This document shows, piece after piece, positions 8,184 to 16,276 of a stretch of 64,000 nt of DNA (within the stretch, counting starts at the first letter, position 1; every line of letters begins with the position of its first letter). Origin of the DNA: Dyella tabacisoli. Its GTDB lineage: Bacteria > Pseudomonadota > Gammaproteobacteria > Xanthomonadales > Rhodanobacteraceae. The stretch covers positions 62,001 to 126,000 of the forward strand of contig NZ_KZ857183.1 in the NCBI RefSeq assembly GCF_003350925.1, in the 5' to 3' direction. Below the pieces are notes generated by a model. That model was given only the letters and a program-made list of their open reading frames with translations, made no database searches and was not told where the DNA came from. A program made the position numbers and the translations under genes.

Positions 8184-9473
8184 ATGGTTATGAGTAATCG
8201 CGTATCCAAGAGAGGCACTCGTACCTTTTATTTACTTGGAAGAGTCATCGCCGGCATGGCGCTGGTTATGCTCTTGTCAGCAGCCTGCGTTCAACCACCG
8301 TGGTTCGCAACCTGGTATGCGGCGCCGCAGAACTACAACATTATTTTCCCTGGCGTCACCGTTCCGCCTCTCGCCATCTCGAACCAGTCCGTTCGCCAGA
8401 TTGTCCACACATCGCATGGCGGCAGCCTGATCCGCGTCAAGCTGTCCAATCTCTTCGGAACCACCCCCGTCACATTCGCCGAAGCCCGGATTGCACGCAG
8501 CACGGGCAACGGCGGCATCGATCCGGCCACTGATCGCACGCTCCGATTTGGCGGCAAAGGCACCGTAACGCTCGCGTCCGGCGAAGAACGATGGAGCGAC
8601 CCGGTCTACCTGCAGGTACCGACGCACTCGGATCTGGCGATCAGCCTGTACGTGCCGCTCAACACGCCCGTCGTGACAACACACACGATAGGTATGCAAA
8701 CCAATTACCTCTCGCCGGGCAACCAGGCGGGCGCCACGGTGATGGGCAATGCCACGGCAACGACCGTGTACTTCTGGCTCAGCGAGGTCGATGCATCGAC
8801 CGCCGATGCATCTGACAGCGTCACCGAGCAGGAGGCACATCCGTACAAGGTGGTCGTGGCGTTCGGCGACTCGATCACCGACGGATACGGCTCGACCAGC
8901 AGTGCCAACCGCCGCTGGCCCAACGACCTCGACAATCGCGTGCAGGCCGCTGCTGATGACCTGGGCCGCGCGAGTGTGGTCAATGCCGCCATCGCCGGCA
9001 ACCGCTGGATCTACGACGGCGTCGGCCCTGCCGGTGTGACGCGATTCGCCCACGACGTTGCCGGTGTTTCGGGCGCGACCCACGTTCTGATTCTGCTGGG
9101 CATCAACGACATCGGCATCGGCGAGCTTATTCCGCAGCAAAACGTTTCCGCCGATCAGATCATTGCGGCCATGCAGGCTACCATCGCCCAGGCGAAAGCC
9201 AGCGGGATCAAGATTTACCTGGCCACCATAACCCCTTACAACGGCGCCTCGTATTACGACGCCGCAGGTGAAATGAAGCGCGAGGCTGTTAACGCCTTCG
9301 TGCGCTCGGCGAACGGCGCCGATGGCGTACTCGATTTCGACCAGGTCGTGCGAGACCCGTCCAATCCCACCGCCTTATTGCCAACTTACGACAGTGGCGA
9401 TCATTTGCATCCCAATGACGTTGGATACCAGGCGATGGCGAACTCCATCGATCTTGGCGCGCTCGACGACTGA
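8184..9473 (+). CDS. SGNH/GDSL-type hydrolase lipoprotein
   Basis: A protein of 429 residues. The N-terminus has a basic start, a hydrophobic stretch and LSAAC, a likely lipobox (Cys35), so it is probably membrane-anchored outside the cytoplasm. Residues 40-220 form a beta-rich domain. The catalytic SGNH domain follows: block I AFGDSITDGYG near 229, a Gly/Asn block (VVNAAIAGNRW), block III LGINDIG, and block V DHLHPND near 407 with catalytic Asp and His. Such enzymes hydrolyse esters of polysaccharide acetyl groups or lipids. GAGGAG precedes two ATGs, at 8184 and 8190. A terminator lies 70 bases upstream. Substrate unknown. Confidence 0.88.
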   Translation: MVMSNRVSKRGTRTFYLLGRVIAGMALVMLLSAACVQPPWFATWYAAPQNYNIIFPGVTVPPLAISNQSVRQIVHTSHGGSLIRVKLSNLFGTTPVTFAEARIARSTGNGGIDPATDRTLRFGGKGTVTLASGEERWSDPVYLQVPTHSDLAISLYVPLNTPVVTTHTIGMQTNYLSPGNQAGATVMGNATATTVYFWLSEVDASTADASDSVTEQEAHPYKVVVAFGDSITDGYGSTSSANRRWPNDLDNRVQAAADDLGRASVVNAAIAGNRWIYDGVGPAGVTRFAHDVAGVSGATHVLILLGINDIGIGELIPQQNVSADQIIAAMQATIAQAKASGIKIYLATITPYNGASYYDAAGEMKREAVNAFVRSANGADGVLDFDQVVRDPSNPTALLPTYDSGDHLHPNDVGYQAMANSIDLGALDD

Positions 9474-9688
9474 TACTCGAAAGCAACAAACGGTTGATGA
9501 TGGAGGGCGGCGCCTGTTTTGGTGGCGACCGCCCTGCTCGCCTTAGGTGTGGCCGCCAATGATATGGGGCGTACCCTTGGGCGGCATCGATCTGGCGCGA
9601 CTGGGATCAGGCTATTGTTCGCATCCGATTCACCGCCTGGTTCCGGCACAGGTCAACCGGAGTGCCGTCACTGACGAAGCCATCGCGA

Positions 9689-10675
9689 TCAAGACTTCCA
9701 TTCCTCGGTGTAGGCATAGCGAGTGGGCCGTAGCGACATGTATTGCACGACTCGTGGTCGCTGTGCACGGTTTGGACTGCTGCCATGCGGCAACAGGTGA
9801 TGCCAGATGATCATGTCGCCGCGCTTTGCGGCCACCGGCTTCATCGTCAAGGTGCGCCGCGCATGATTAAGCGCATTCACGCCTGCGGGAATGCTTTTTA
9901 GCCACTGCGGCAACGTGCGATGAAAGCCCGGCACGCAACTGAATGCCCCCTGGTCCTCATCGACGTCGGCGAGGTACAGGATGCCCTGCAATTCAAAGCA
10001 GTGCGGTTCGGCGAGTGTGGCGTCCCAGTGCATATGCGGTCCGGGAAACGGCCAATTTTCGCGCTCCGGCGGATTGAATCCACCTTGGTCGATGGTTACC
10101 CAAAGATCCTCGCGTCCCCACAGTTGTGCATGGGCCTTATGAATACGTGGCGCCCGACGATTGGCTACCAGTGCCGGATGCCGCAGTAGCGGCACCCAGA
10201 TGGAATGGCTCAGCGATTCGCGATACCAGGACTCCGGGTCGTCACGGTCCATCCCTAAAAAATCGTAGATGGCCATCTCTGAGATTTCCGCCGCTTCCGG
10301 GCTGATCGCGTTGCGCAGGATGACGTAGCCATGCTCGTGCCAGTGTGCAAGGTCGTCGGCGGTCAGGCCTTCGACATGCTCGAGATTACCGACTTCGGCG
10401 CCGACAGCCTCGCCGGCCAGTGCACGCCGCAAGCGATTCAGCGAGACTTCTTTCAGCTCGCCGCCATTGCACTCCCGTACCCAGGCTTCGAATTGCGCGT
10501 AACTGGGCTGCTTCTGATACAAATAGCGCAGGGTTTCCAGCACGTTAAGACGCAAGCCAGCCAGCAACGTCTTCACGACATCCTGCGGTAGCGGTGCAGC
10601 AGATCCTGGCGCGCAGGCGCGAGCCCAGTAGGCATGCAATTCATCGATACCAAGACTTGTCGCCGTCTCGACCAT
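9689..10675 (-). CDS. Phytanoyl-CoA dioxygenase (PhyH) family protein
   Basis: A protein of 328 residues from the ATG at 10675, which has AGGAGCACG before it; an upstream in-frame GTG at 10687 is less likely. PhyH enzymes are Fe(II)/2-oxoglutarate oxygenases. The metal-binding HxD is visible in PHMHWDATL, and the distal His lies in LPHGSSPN, followed by an Arg-rich stretch that would hold 2-oxoglutarate. LADVDEDQGAFSCVPGFHR is the typical family core. It hydroxylates an unknown substrate; the family covers lipids, amino acids and natural products. The gene stands alone, with the pirin gene upstream on the same strand. Confidence 0.88.
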   Translation of the reverse strand: MVETATSLGIDELHAYWARACAPGSAAPLPQDVVKTLLAGLRLNVLETLRYLYQKQPSYAQFEAWVRECNGGELKEVSLNRLRRALAGEAVGAEVGNLEHVEGLTADDLAHWHEHGYVILRNAISPEAAEISEMAIYDFLGMDRDDPESWYRESLSHSIWVPLLRHPALVANRRAPRIHKAHAQLWGREDLWVTIDQGGFNPPERENWPFPGPHMHWDATLAEPHCFELQGILYLADVDEDQGAFSCVPGFHRTLPQWLKSIPAGVNALNHARRTLTMKPVAAKRGDMIIWHHLLPHGSSPNRAQRPRVVQYMSLRPTRYAYTEEWKS

Positions 10676-10849
10676 CGTGCTCCTCACTATCTAAAGAAAT
10701 CTTCCAGACTCGGGCATCTCGGCGCTGCCCAGTTACATCAATCCGCGTCGCGGGCGCCCTACCCTACCAGGGCTTTTACCGTACTCCGTCATATACATCA
10801 GATCACCCGAGGCAGGCACCCTGGGAAGGTAGGTTCCCTTTCTTACGCT

Positions 10850-11770
10850 TTATTCAGTGCGGCCGGGGTGCAGAGTAAACGGCGTGACGGTGCCGAAACG
10901 TCCAGCCTGGTAGTCAGCAATTATCTGTTCGATTTCCTCGTGACTGTTCATCACGAAGGGGCCTTTCTGCACGATGGGTTCGTTGATCGCGGGCCCTGCA
11001 ATGGCAACGAACCGGATGGCCGGCTTTACTTCGCTTGCCGAGGCGCGCAGTTCCACGCTGCCTTCGATTTCCGCCGAAATGGCCATGGCGGCGCCGGATG
11101 GCAGCTCAACGTCGTTTTCCGGTGCGCCGGGTTCATGCACTTTCAGATGGCCGTCTCTTGCGTACAGCCAGAGATTCCATCCCGCCGGTAGCGGAAGGTT
11201 GGCGTACGCGTCGGCATCCAGCTCCCCATCCACAATGAGGATGGGTTCGGGCGTGGGCAATGGAGAGATTTTGCCGCCGAGCAAACCTGCCAGCACGCGC
11301 AGGCGCACGCCACGGCTTTCGATTACCGGCACGTCATCCGCGCGAATCAGCATGGTGGCCGGATCGATGCGCTTCAGTTGCTTTGGCAGATTGACGAACA
11401 ACTGCAGGCCATCCAGCCGTGCGTTTGCACCTTCCGGCTGCTGGGTATGGACGATGCCGCGGCCAGCCAGCGTCCAGTGCAAGTCGCCGGGTTCGATCCG
11501 GTGATCGTTATGGACACTGTCGTGGCTGCTCATCCAGCCATGAGTGCTTTCGAACAGCACCGTCACCGCTGACATGCCTGCATGCGGATGCACCTCGAAC
11601 GTCGGCCCCGTCATCACAAAGTGATCGGCCAGCACCAGCGGACTCATCGCATCCCCGAAGTCGGTATGGCGGAACTGGCGAATATGACAATTCGGGCCGA
11701 CCGCATGCGGCTCGCGCATCACTGGCCGCGAGAAACGCAGAGCGCTGGTCATCGAAATGGAACTAGACAT
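10850..11770 (-). CDS. Pirin family protein
   Basis: A protein of 306 residues made of two cupin barrels. The conserved N-terminal metal site appears as HPHAGMSAVTVLFE and later GRGIVHTQQPEG, the hallmark sequences of bacterial pirins. A C-terminal cupin covers about residues 180-280. Pirins bind Fe(II). Some act as quercetinases, others bind regulators or enzymes, so the role here is not set. AAGGAAACGC precedes the ATG. The gene lies 160 bases upstream of the PhyH gene in the same direction, but the gap has no clear coupling. Confidence 0.9.
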   Translation of the reverse strand: MSSSISMTSALRFSRPVMREPHAVGPNCHIRQFRHTDFGDAMSPLVLADHFVMTGPTFEVHPHAGMSAVTVLFESTHGWMSSHDSVHNDHRIEPGDLHWTLAGRGIVHTQQPEGANARLDGLQLFVNLPKQLKRIDPATMLIRADDVPVIESRGVRLRVLAGLLGGKISPLPTPEPILIVDGELDADAYANLPLPAGWNLWLYARDGHLKVHEPGAPENDVELPSGAAMAISAEIEGSVELRASASEVKPAIRFVAIAGPAINEPIVQKGPFVMNSHEEIEQIIADYQAGRFGTVTPFTLHPGRTE

Positions 11771-12180
11771 GCGTTTCCTTGCAAGAACAGTGTCCTCGAT
11801 GGAGGTATGAGCAGGAACGTAGCGAGCCCAAGGGAGCTGACTTTGCCTTACGGCTTCCTGATCCTAGTAGAAGCAGAATCGCCTCCGCCATCGGCGACCC
11901 GATGGTCAGTACGGTCCCATGCATTGGCCGATCATAATCGATGAGCGTCGACTATTCATGTGAAGGACTCTATGCGCCTCCGGCCAGAAGACGCGCGTAG
12001 GTGACCAAAGGCAAGAAAACAATTTACTCCGCCATATCGCCAGGTTACCGGATCGCGCACGTGCCCCAATCAGGGATATTAGATCAGTACCGCGCGCAGT
12101 TTTTCCCGCCTCTGATGTTCGCAGAGCCCGATTGAATTTATGCCGATTTCATCCCGCTCCTTGAAGAATTCCATCAAGAT
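11771..12180. other. Intergenic stretch without a convincing gene
   Basis: About 410 bases between pirin and the antitoxin-like gene. I find no ORF with family resemblance, no strong terminator and no RNA gene. The end (12136-12180) stays open in the frame of the antitoxin-like gene but has no ATG, so this may include a decayed N-terminus of that gene. Confidence 0.5.
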
Positions 12181-12516
12181 TTGAACTGCGAGCCGGCGGA
12201 TACTGATCGCGAATGCGCGTCCCCCCGGAGTCTGCTGGCGGATGGATCCATAGACTATTCCGCCCTGGGTGCAAGATCAGTTGTGATGAAAATACACCCA
12301 CCGCTGAACTGCGTCGTTCCGCCACCCGCAACGATTGGTACGATTTGGGAGCTCGCTCGGAAGATCGAGCCGGATGCATTCGCGGCGATGCACTGGTACC
12401 GACACGTACCGATCACTGAACTTGGCAATCTCTCGGCTCGACAGCTCGTTGCTCAAGGCCAGGCAGAGTCAGTCGTCACCTTTCTCGAGTCCATCTATTT
12501 CGGCGACCGAGGATAA
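12181..12516 (+). CDS. MbcA/ParS/Xre (DUF2384)-type antitoxin-like protein, possibly N-terminally damaged
   Basis: A protein of 111 residues if started at TTG 12181. The C-terminal 45 residues (AAMHWYRHVPITELGN, then LSARQLVAQGQAESVV) match the DUF2384 pattern, in which a Trp, a Pro, a LG turn and an LV-x-x-G helix are conserved. In complete systems such antitoxins sit beside a RES-domain or similar toxin, but the next gene is a LysR regulator and no toxin is seen. There is no in-frame ATG; an out-of-frame ATG at 12140 opens a 14-codon ORF ending at 12184, which could mean a frameshift. It may be an orphan or a relic. Confidence 0.5.
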   Translation: MNCEPADTDRECASPRSLLADGSIDYSALGARSVVMKIHPPLNCVVPPPATIGTIWELARKIEPDAFAAMHWYRHVPITELGNLSARQLVAQGQAESVVTFLESIYFGDRG

Positions 12517-12758
12517 CGTTCACTGAGGCGATGAACTTCTGCAAGACACGCTTCCACCGACCGACCGGGTGTTTGTGGTGGGCCATGGACGCCATCATGG
12601 CGGCCGCACACCTTTCTGGTGAAGGGCCCGACTGAGCATCAGCCAACTGACTAATGGCAGAATCCGCACGAGGGCATCCATGCAGGATGCGATCGTCGTG
12701 ATGCCTTCGCGGCGATCATTGATATCCTGCGTTGAAAACGAGTGCGGTAGGACTGGAA

Positions 12759-13673
12759 ATGCTCGATCTCAACGATCTTTACTATTTCGCTACGCTGGCC
12801 GAGCGTGGCAGCTTCACGGCGGCGGCCGATGCCATTGGCATTCCCAAAGGCACGCTGAGCCGACGACTGAAGACATTGGAAAGCCGACTTGACCTGCGAT
12901 TGATCGATCGCACAACCAGGCGGTTTGCACTCACCGAGGCGGGCGAGAAGCTCCATCACTATGCACGTAGCGCGGTACAGCAGGCGAAATTCGCCGAAGC
13001 CGACTTGCTCAGTTGGAAGAGTGAGCCTGTCGGCCGCATTCGGATGACATGCCCTCAGGGCATGCTTCGTTCGCTGATAACGCCGTTGCTCGTCGAATTC
13101 ATGGATCGCCATCACGGCATCAGCATCGACGTGGTCGCGAGCAGCCGCTATGTGGATCTGATCGCCGAGGGTTTCGATATGGGATTGAGGTCACACGAGA
13201 ACGAACTCACAGATTCGTCGCTGGTCGCGCGCCGCCTGGCTACGCTGCAGATCGCGCTGGTCGCCAGCCCCGCCTACTTGGCAAGCAAGTCGGCAGCCAG
13301 CCTTGGCGACATCAACGGCCTTGACGGTTTGCATATGGATACGAGCAATGGCTTGGCGACTTGGACGCTGCACGGCCCGAATCATCGGCAGTCCACGGTG
13401 CACCTTCAGCACCGGCTTGGTTCGGACGATATCTTTCTGCTCAAGGCGGCCGCCATCGCTGGACAAGGCGTGGCCGTCTTACCGCTTCACGCATGCCTCG
13501 ATGAGCTGGCCCAGGGCAGCCTGATCCGCGTACTTCCCGGCTGGGAAGTTTCCCGACGAACCCTCAGCCTGATCTTGCCCACCACAAAGGGGCTGATGCC
13601 GGCCGTCAGGGCATGGGCTGATTTTCTAGCGGAGCGGGTTCCCGTGATGCTCGAAGGCCTGGTCGGGCGATAG
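12759..13673 (+). CDS. LysR family transcriptional regulator
   Basis: A protein of 304 residues from ATG 12759 (MLDLNDLYYFATLAERGSF), chosen over an upstream in-frame start at 12732 because the domain begins here and AGGACTGG precedes it. The helix-turn-helix includes GIPKGTLSRRLKTLE and LDLRLIDRTTRRFALTEAG. The effector domain follows from about residue 90 (GRIRMTCPQG). It lies upstream of, and in the same direction as, an SDR gene with a tiny ORF between, so it may control that gene. The subgroup resembles regulators of nearby oxidoreductases; no ligand is known. Confidence 0.9.
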   Translation: MLDLNDLYYFATLAERGSFTAAADAIGIPKGTLSRRLKTLESRLDLRLIDRTTRRFALTEAGEKLHHYARSAVQQAKFAEADLLSWKSEPVGRIRMTCPQGMLRSLITPLLVEFMDRHHGISIDVVASSRYVDLIAEGFDMGLRSHENELTDSSLVARRLATLQIALVASPAYLASKSAASLGDINGLDGLHMDTSNGLATWTLHGPNHRQSTVHLQHRLGSDDIFLLKAAAIAGQGVAVLPLHACLDELAQGSLIRVLPGWEVSRRTLSLILPTTKGLMPAVRAWADFLAERVPVMLEGLVGR

Positions 13674-13811
13674 CGTGAAGCCTGCCGATTGTTTCAGCAG
13701 CGCAACGATCATTTTCACGATCCCCGCTTAATCGACCTGCCCCGGTTGCCTAAGCTGCGCGCAACTTATGGGTAGCGCATCTCGCGCTTCCTAGCCATCG
13801 AGAAACTGACC

Positions 13812-13928
13812 ATGGGCCATCGCCCTTCCTTCAAGCAGCGGGCTATCGCGTTCGCGATGCTGTTCGCGCTCAACCAAGCCCTGGGCATCCCGGCCCTCGT
13901 CACCGCCACCACGGAAGCATTGTCATGA
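13812..13928 (+). CDS. 38-residue small ORF overlapping the SDR start
   Basis: ATG at 13812 and TGA at 13926-13928, sharing ATGA with the SDR gene that starts at 13925. The peptide is basic at the start (MGHRPSFKQRAIAF), then hydrophobic and Ala/Leu-rich, like a short signal or membrane peptide. I recognise no family. The overlap suggests translational coupling, so it may be a real small protein, a leader that feeds ribosomes to the SDR gene, or a remnant of a deleted upstream gene. A clear ribosome binding site is lacking. Confidence 0.4.
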   Translation: MGHRPSFKQRAIAFAMLFALNQALGIPALVTATTEALS

Positions 13929-14674
13929 CACAACTTACTCATCGCGTCGCCGTCGTCACGGGCGGCTCGCGCGGCATCGGTGCCGCCGTCGCGCGAAAGC
14001 TCGCGAACCTGGGAGCGACCGTGGTCATCGTGTACCGGTCGAGTGAACGGGAGGCGATGGAGGTCGTCCAGTCCATCGTGGATGCGGGCGGCACGGCGGT
14101 GGCATTCGCCGCCGATGTCGCCGATACGCAGGCCGTCAGCGCATTGATCGCCACTATCGTCGCCCGCTTCGGACACATCGACATCCTGGTGAACAACGCT
14201 GGCATCTTTGAAGCGCGCGGCTTGCTGGACATGGATGCCGATCACGTGCGCCGCTTGTTCGAGTCGAATATGGGCAGCGTCTGGCAGATGACGAAGGCCG
14301 CCGTACCCCACTTCCCGCCCACCGGCGGGCGCATCGTCAATGTGTCCAGCAACCTGATCTACTCGCCTCGGCCGGGCACCGGCATGTATGCCGCGAGCAA
14401 GGCGGCTATCTCCGTGCTGACGCATGCCTTCGCCAACGAGCTTGGTGCACGTGGCATTACCGTTAACGCAGTCGCACCGTCGATGACCCGCACGGATATG
14501 ACGGCAGAGACACCCGAAGCTCGCCGCCAGGCCGTCATGGCCGCTACGCCGCTGGGGCGCATCGGCGAGCCGTCCGATATCGCTGACGTGATCGCCTTCC
14601 TGGCATCCGATGGATCTCGCTGGGTGACCGGGCGAACCCTGCTTACCGACGGTGGACTGACCGATGGCCTGTAA
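13925..14674 (+). CDS. SDR family oxidoreductase
   Basis: A protein of 249 residues. The cofactor motif TGGSRGIG is near residue 12, NNAG near 85, and Ser plus YAASK near 140-158 give the catalytic Ser-Tyr-Lys set. VTGRTLLTDGGLTDGL closes the protein. The Arg after the glycine motif and IVYRSSER suggest an NADPH-preferring 3-oxoacyl-reductase-like enzyme, but the substrate is unknown. It overlaps the 38-residue ORF by four bases and lies downstream of a LysR gene that may regulate it. A damaged SDR copy follows within 60 bases. Confidence 0.9.
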   Translation: MTQLTHRVAVVTGGSRGIGAAVARKLANLGATVVIVYRSSEREAMEVVQSIVDAGGTAVAFAADVADTQAVSALIATIVARFGHIDILVNNAGIFEARGLLDMDADHVRRLFESNMGSVWQMTKAAVPHFPPTGGRIVNVSSNLIYSPRPGTGMYAASKAAISVLTHAFANELGARGITVNAVAPSMTRTDMTAETPEARRQAVMAATPLGRIGEPSDIADVIAFLASDGSRWVTGRTLLTDGGLTDGL

Positions 14675-14729
14675 GCGGGGCTGGCGAAGTCAACCTGACG
14701 TTTTTTGAACTATAGAGGCACTGCGCCGC

Positions 14730-14881
14730 ATGACTGAGTTGAATGGCATTCGAGTTTTAATCACCGGCTCGACCAGCGGCCTGCCGGCGTCGAGGCATTG
14801 TCGCAAGTCATGGCGACGGATCTGGCAGGCAGCTCGGTGACAGTAAATTGGTTGGAAAGGGTTGTTACTGTGGTGACCTAA
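14730..14881 (+). pseudogene. Relic of a second SDR gene with a large internal deletion
   Basis: The ATG at 14730 opens MTELNGIRVLITGSTSGL, a normal SDR start with the TGxxxGx motif. Directly after, in another frame, the DNA reads VEALSQVMATDLAGSSVTVN, the helix and strand that normally lie near residues 160-185 of an SDR, and ends at TAA 14879-14881. About 140 middle residues and the C-terminus are missing and the two parts are out of frame. The best reading is a decayed duplicate or neighbouring SDR gene. Confidence 0.75.
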
Positions 14882-14941
14882 GCGAGCTGTATTCGCTAGA
14901 GTCCGTATCGATCGGTACAACGACTGCGGCCGACAGCGCCG

Positions 14942-15814
14942 TCAGAGATGCTTCTCGAAGAAGCTGTCCGCGTAAGGATCATCGTTGAAACGATCGATCT
15001 CTTTCCAGCCGGTCTTGAGGTAGAGCTGCTTCGCTTCATGCAATGCACGATTGGTGTCGAGGCGGAGGGTCTTTATGGATAACTCCAGCGCGACATCCTC
15101 AACGCTCTCCATGAGACGCCTTGAAAGCCCAACGCCGCGCGCTGACGGCGCGACCCAAAGCCGTTTGATTTCCCCGACGTCATCTCCAACGCCTTTCAGC
15201 CCCACGCAACCTATAGGCATGCCGTCAGACATCGCGACAAGGAATGCACCGCGTGGGCGAATCATCTGCTCGGCAGCCGGGTTGCGCGAAAGCGATACCT
15301 CAAAACCCTGCTCGAAGCGACGCGAAAGCTCCGCATAGTACGCATCCAGGCAATACCTGGCGATGTCACCCCGAGGATCGGCCTCCTCAATCGCAATACG
15401 CTCACGTCCAAGAACTGACGCGACCAGATCCATGGCCGCCAACAAGTCTTCTGGCCGCGTATGGCTGGCGAGAATGGCCTTGGCCTGGGCATTGGAAAGT
15501 GCCTCGTAAGCTCGAAATTCTGACTTGCCGGCCTTCGTCAGTCGCACCACTCGGCGTCGCGCATCGTGAACGTTGGAGGCGGTCTCGATCAAGCCTTCGT
15601 CCTCAAGGCCGCGCAACAGGCGGCTCATCAGACTTGTTTCGAGGCCGAGGTATTCCCGCAGCATCGCAACATCCGATCGCCCTCGACCAATGGCATTGAT
15701 GACGCGAGCAGGCCCCAGCGGGCGGCCGCGACCGAGAAAGGATGCATCAAGAGCCCCTACCGCTGAGGTCACAGCACGGTTGAAGCGTCGAATACGTTGA
15801 ATGGCATCAGTCAT
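14942..15814 (-). CDS. MarR winged-helix regulator fused to a GNAT acetyltransferase
   Basis: A protein of 290 residues. About residues 1-140 form a MarR domain (LGLETSLMSRLLRGLEDEGLI is the recognition helix and wing region, with RRRVVRLTKAGK following). Residues about 145-290 form a GNAT domain, with the acetyl-CoA loop in LWVAPSARGVGLSRRLM and LRLDTNRALHEAKQLYLKTG near the end. This fusion is a known architecture, and its substrate is usually unknown. AGGTAATT is the ribosome binding site and is part of a palindrome just upstream, consistent with autorepression. It stands alone. Confidence 0.9.
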   Translation of the reverse strand: MTDAIQRIRRFNRAVTSAVGALDASFLGRGRPLGPARVINAIGRGRSDVAMLREYLGLETSLMSRLLRGLEDEGLIETASNVHDARRRVVRLTKAGKSEFRAYEALSNAQAKAILASHTRPEDLLAAMDLVASVLGRERIAIEEADPRGDIARYCLDAYYAELSRRFEQGFEVSLSRNPAAEQMIRPRGAFLVAMSDGMPIGCVGLKGVGDDVGEIKRLWVAPSARGVGLSRRLMESVEDVALELSIKTLRLDTNRALHEAKQLYLKTGWKEIDRFNDDPYADSFFEKHL

Positions 15815-15818
15815 AATT

Positions 15819-15831
15819 ACCTAACTTAGGT
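15819..15831. promoter_or_regulatory. Palindrome over the ribosome binding site of the MarR-GNAT gene
   Basis: ACCTAACTTAGGT is a perfect palindrome with a single central base, starting five bases before the ATG and containing the ribosome binding site. MarR proteins bind such short dyads near their own promoters, so this is the likely autoregulatory operator. A looser TACCT-N10-AGGTA dyad overlaps it. Confidence 0.5.
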
Positions 15832-15914
15832 CAGGTATTTTTTGCTGTCAAGTAGATGCACTCATCCAGTGCTATCTCTGCAAGTTCGACCTCTTCATTT
15901 TTGAAGTCGCGCAC

Positions 15915-15947
15915 TGTCCGGGCAATACGTGCAACTGTCCGCGGACA
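15915..15947. promoter_or_regulatory. Candidate enhancer site upstream of a sigma-54 promoter
   Basis: TGTCCGCGGACA (15936-15947) is a perfect 12-base palindrome. A degenerate copy, TGTCCGGGCAA (15915-15925), lies 21 bases upstream, two helical turns away. They sit about 70-100 bases before the -24 element at 16014, the usual distance for enhancer-binding activators. The activator is not identified. Confidence 0.45.
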
Positions 15948-16013
15948 ACGTCACGGAGTTTTCTCCGATGTCGATAATGGCCTTGGAATAAGGTTTTTCG
16001 GCGGTTAACACGA

Positions 16014-16030
16014 TTGGCACGGGCTTTGCT
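16014..16030 (+). promoter_or_regulatory. Sigma-54 (RpoN) promoter
   Basis: TTGGCACGGGCTTTGCT matches the -24/-12 consensus TTGGCACG-N4-TTGCW at every defined position. GG (16016-16017) and GC (16028-16029) are separated by the required 10 bases. Transcription would begin near 16041, ahead of the 28-residue peptide gene at 16069 and possibly the hydrolase gene at 16277. Confidence 0.75.
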
Positions 16031-16068
16031 GAGTAACTCATCATCGCCTCTTCAAATGGAGAACCACC

Positions 16069-16155
16069 ATGAAACTCGAAACCGCCATGCTGAGTAGTCT
16101 TTTCGTAGCCTGCCTCGTGATATGCGTATCTACGTTGGGTGCCATGCTTCTGTAG
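16069..16155 (+). CDS. 28-residue hydrophobic membrane peptide under sigma-54 control
   Basis: MKLETAMLSSLFVACLVICV followed by a further hydrophobic STLGAMLL gives one membrane span with a short charged N-terminus. The ATG has AATGGAGAACC upstream, a usable ribosome binding site. A near-perfect sigma-54 promoter ends 39 bases before it, which argues that the ORF is real despite its size. I recognise no family. The Cys residues and short length recall single-span regulatory peptides. It may also be the first gene of a transcript reaching the hydrolase 120 bases downstream. Confidence 0.6.
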   Translation: MKLETAMLSSLFVACLVICVSTLGAMLL

Positions 16156-16276
16156 TCGACCGCGATTGTTTTAAGTCGTCACGCCATCGCGTTATCCGCG
16201 AGAACGTCTGCGAGAACGTCTGCGAGCTTACAGGCAGCACTTGCCGTCGCATTGCCTGATATAAGTTGAGGAACCC

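Noticed and set aside
9496-9541. Hairpin AGGGCGG/CCGCCCT after the SGNH hydrolase gene
   Set aside because: Long loop and no T-tract, so a terminator role is not supported.
16198-16226. Short direct repeat GAGAACGTCTGC before the beta-lactamase-like gene
   Set aside because: Only about two units; could be chance and has no clear role.
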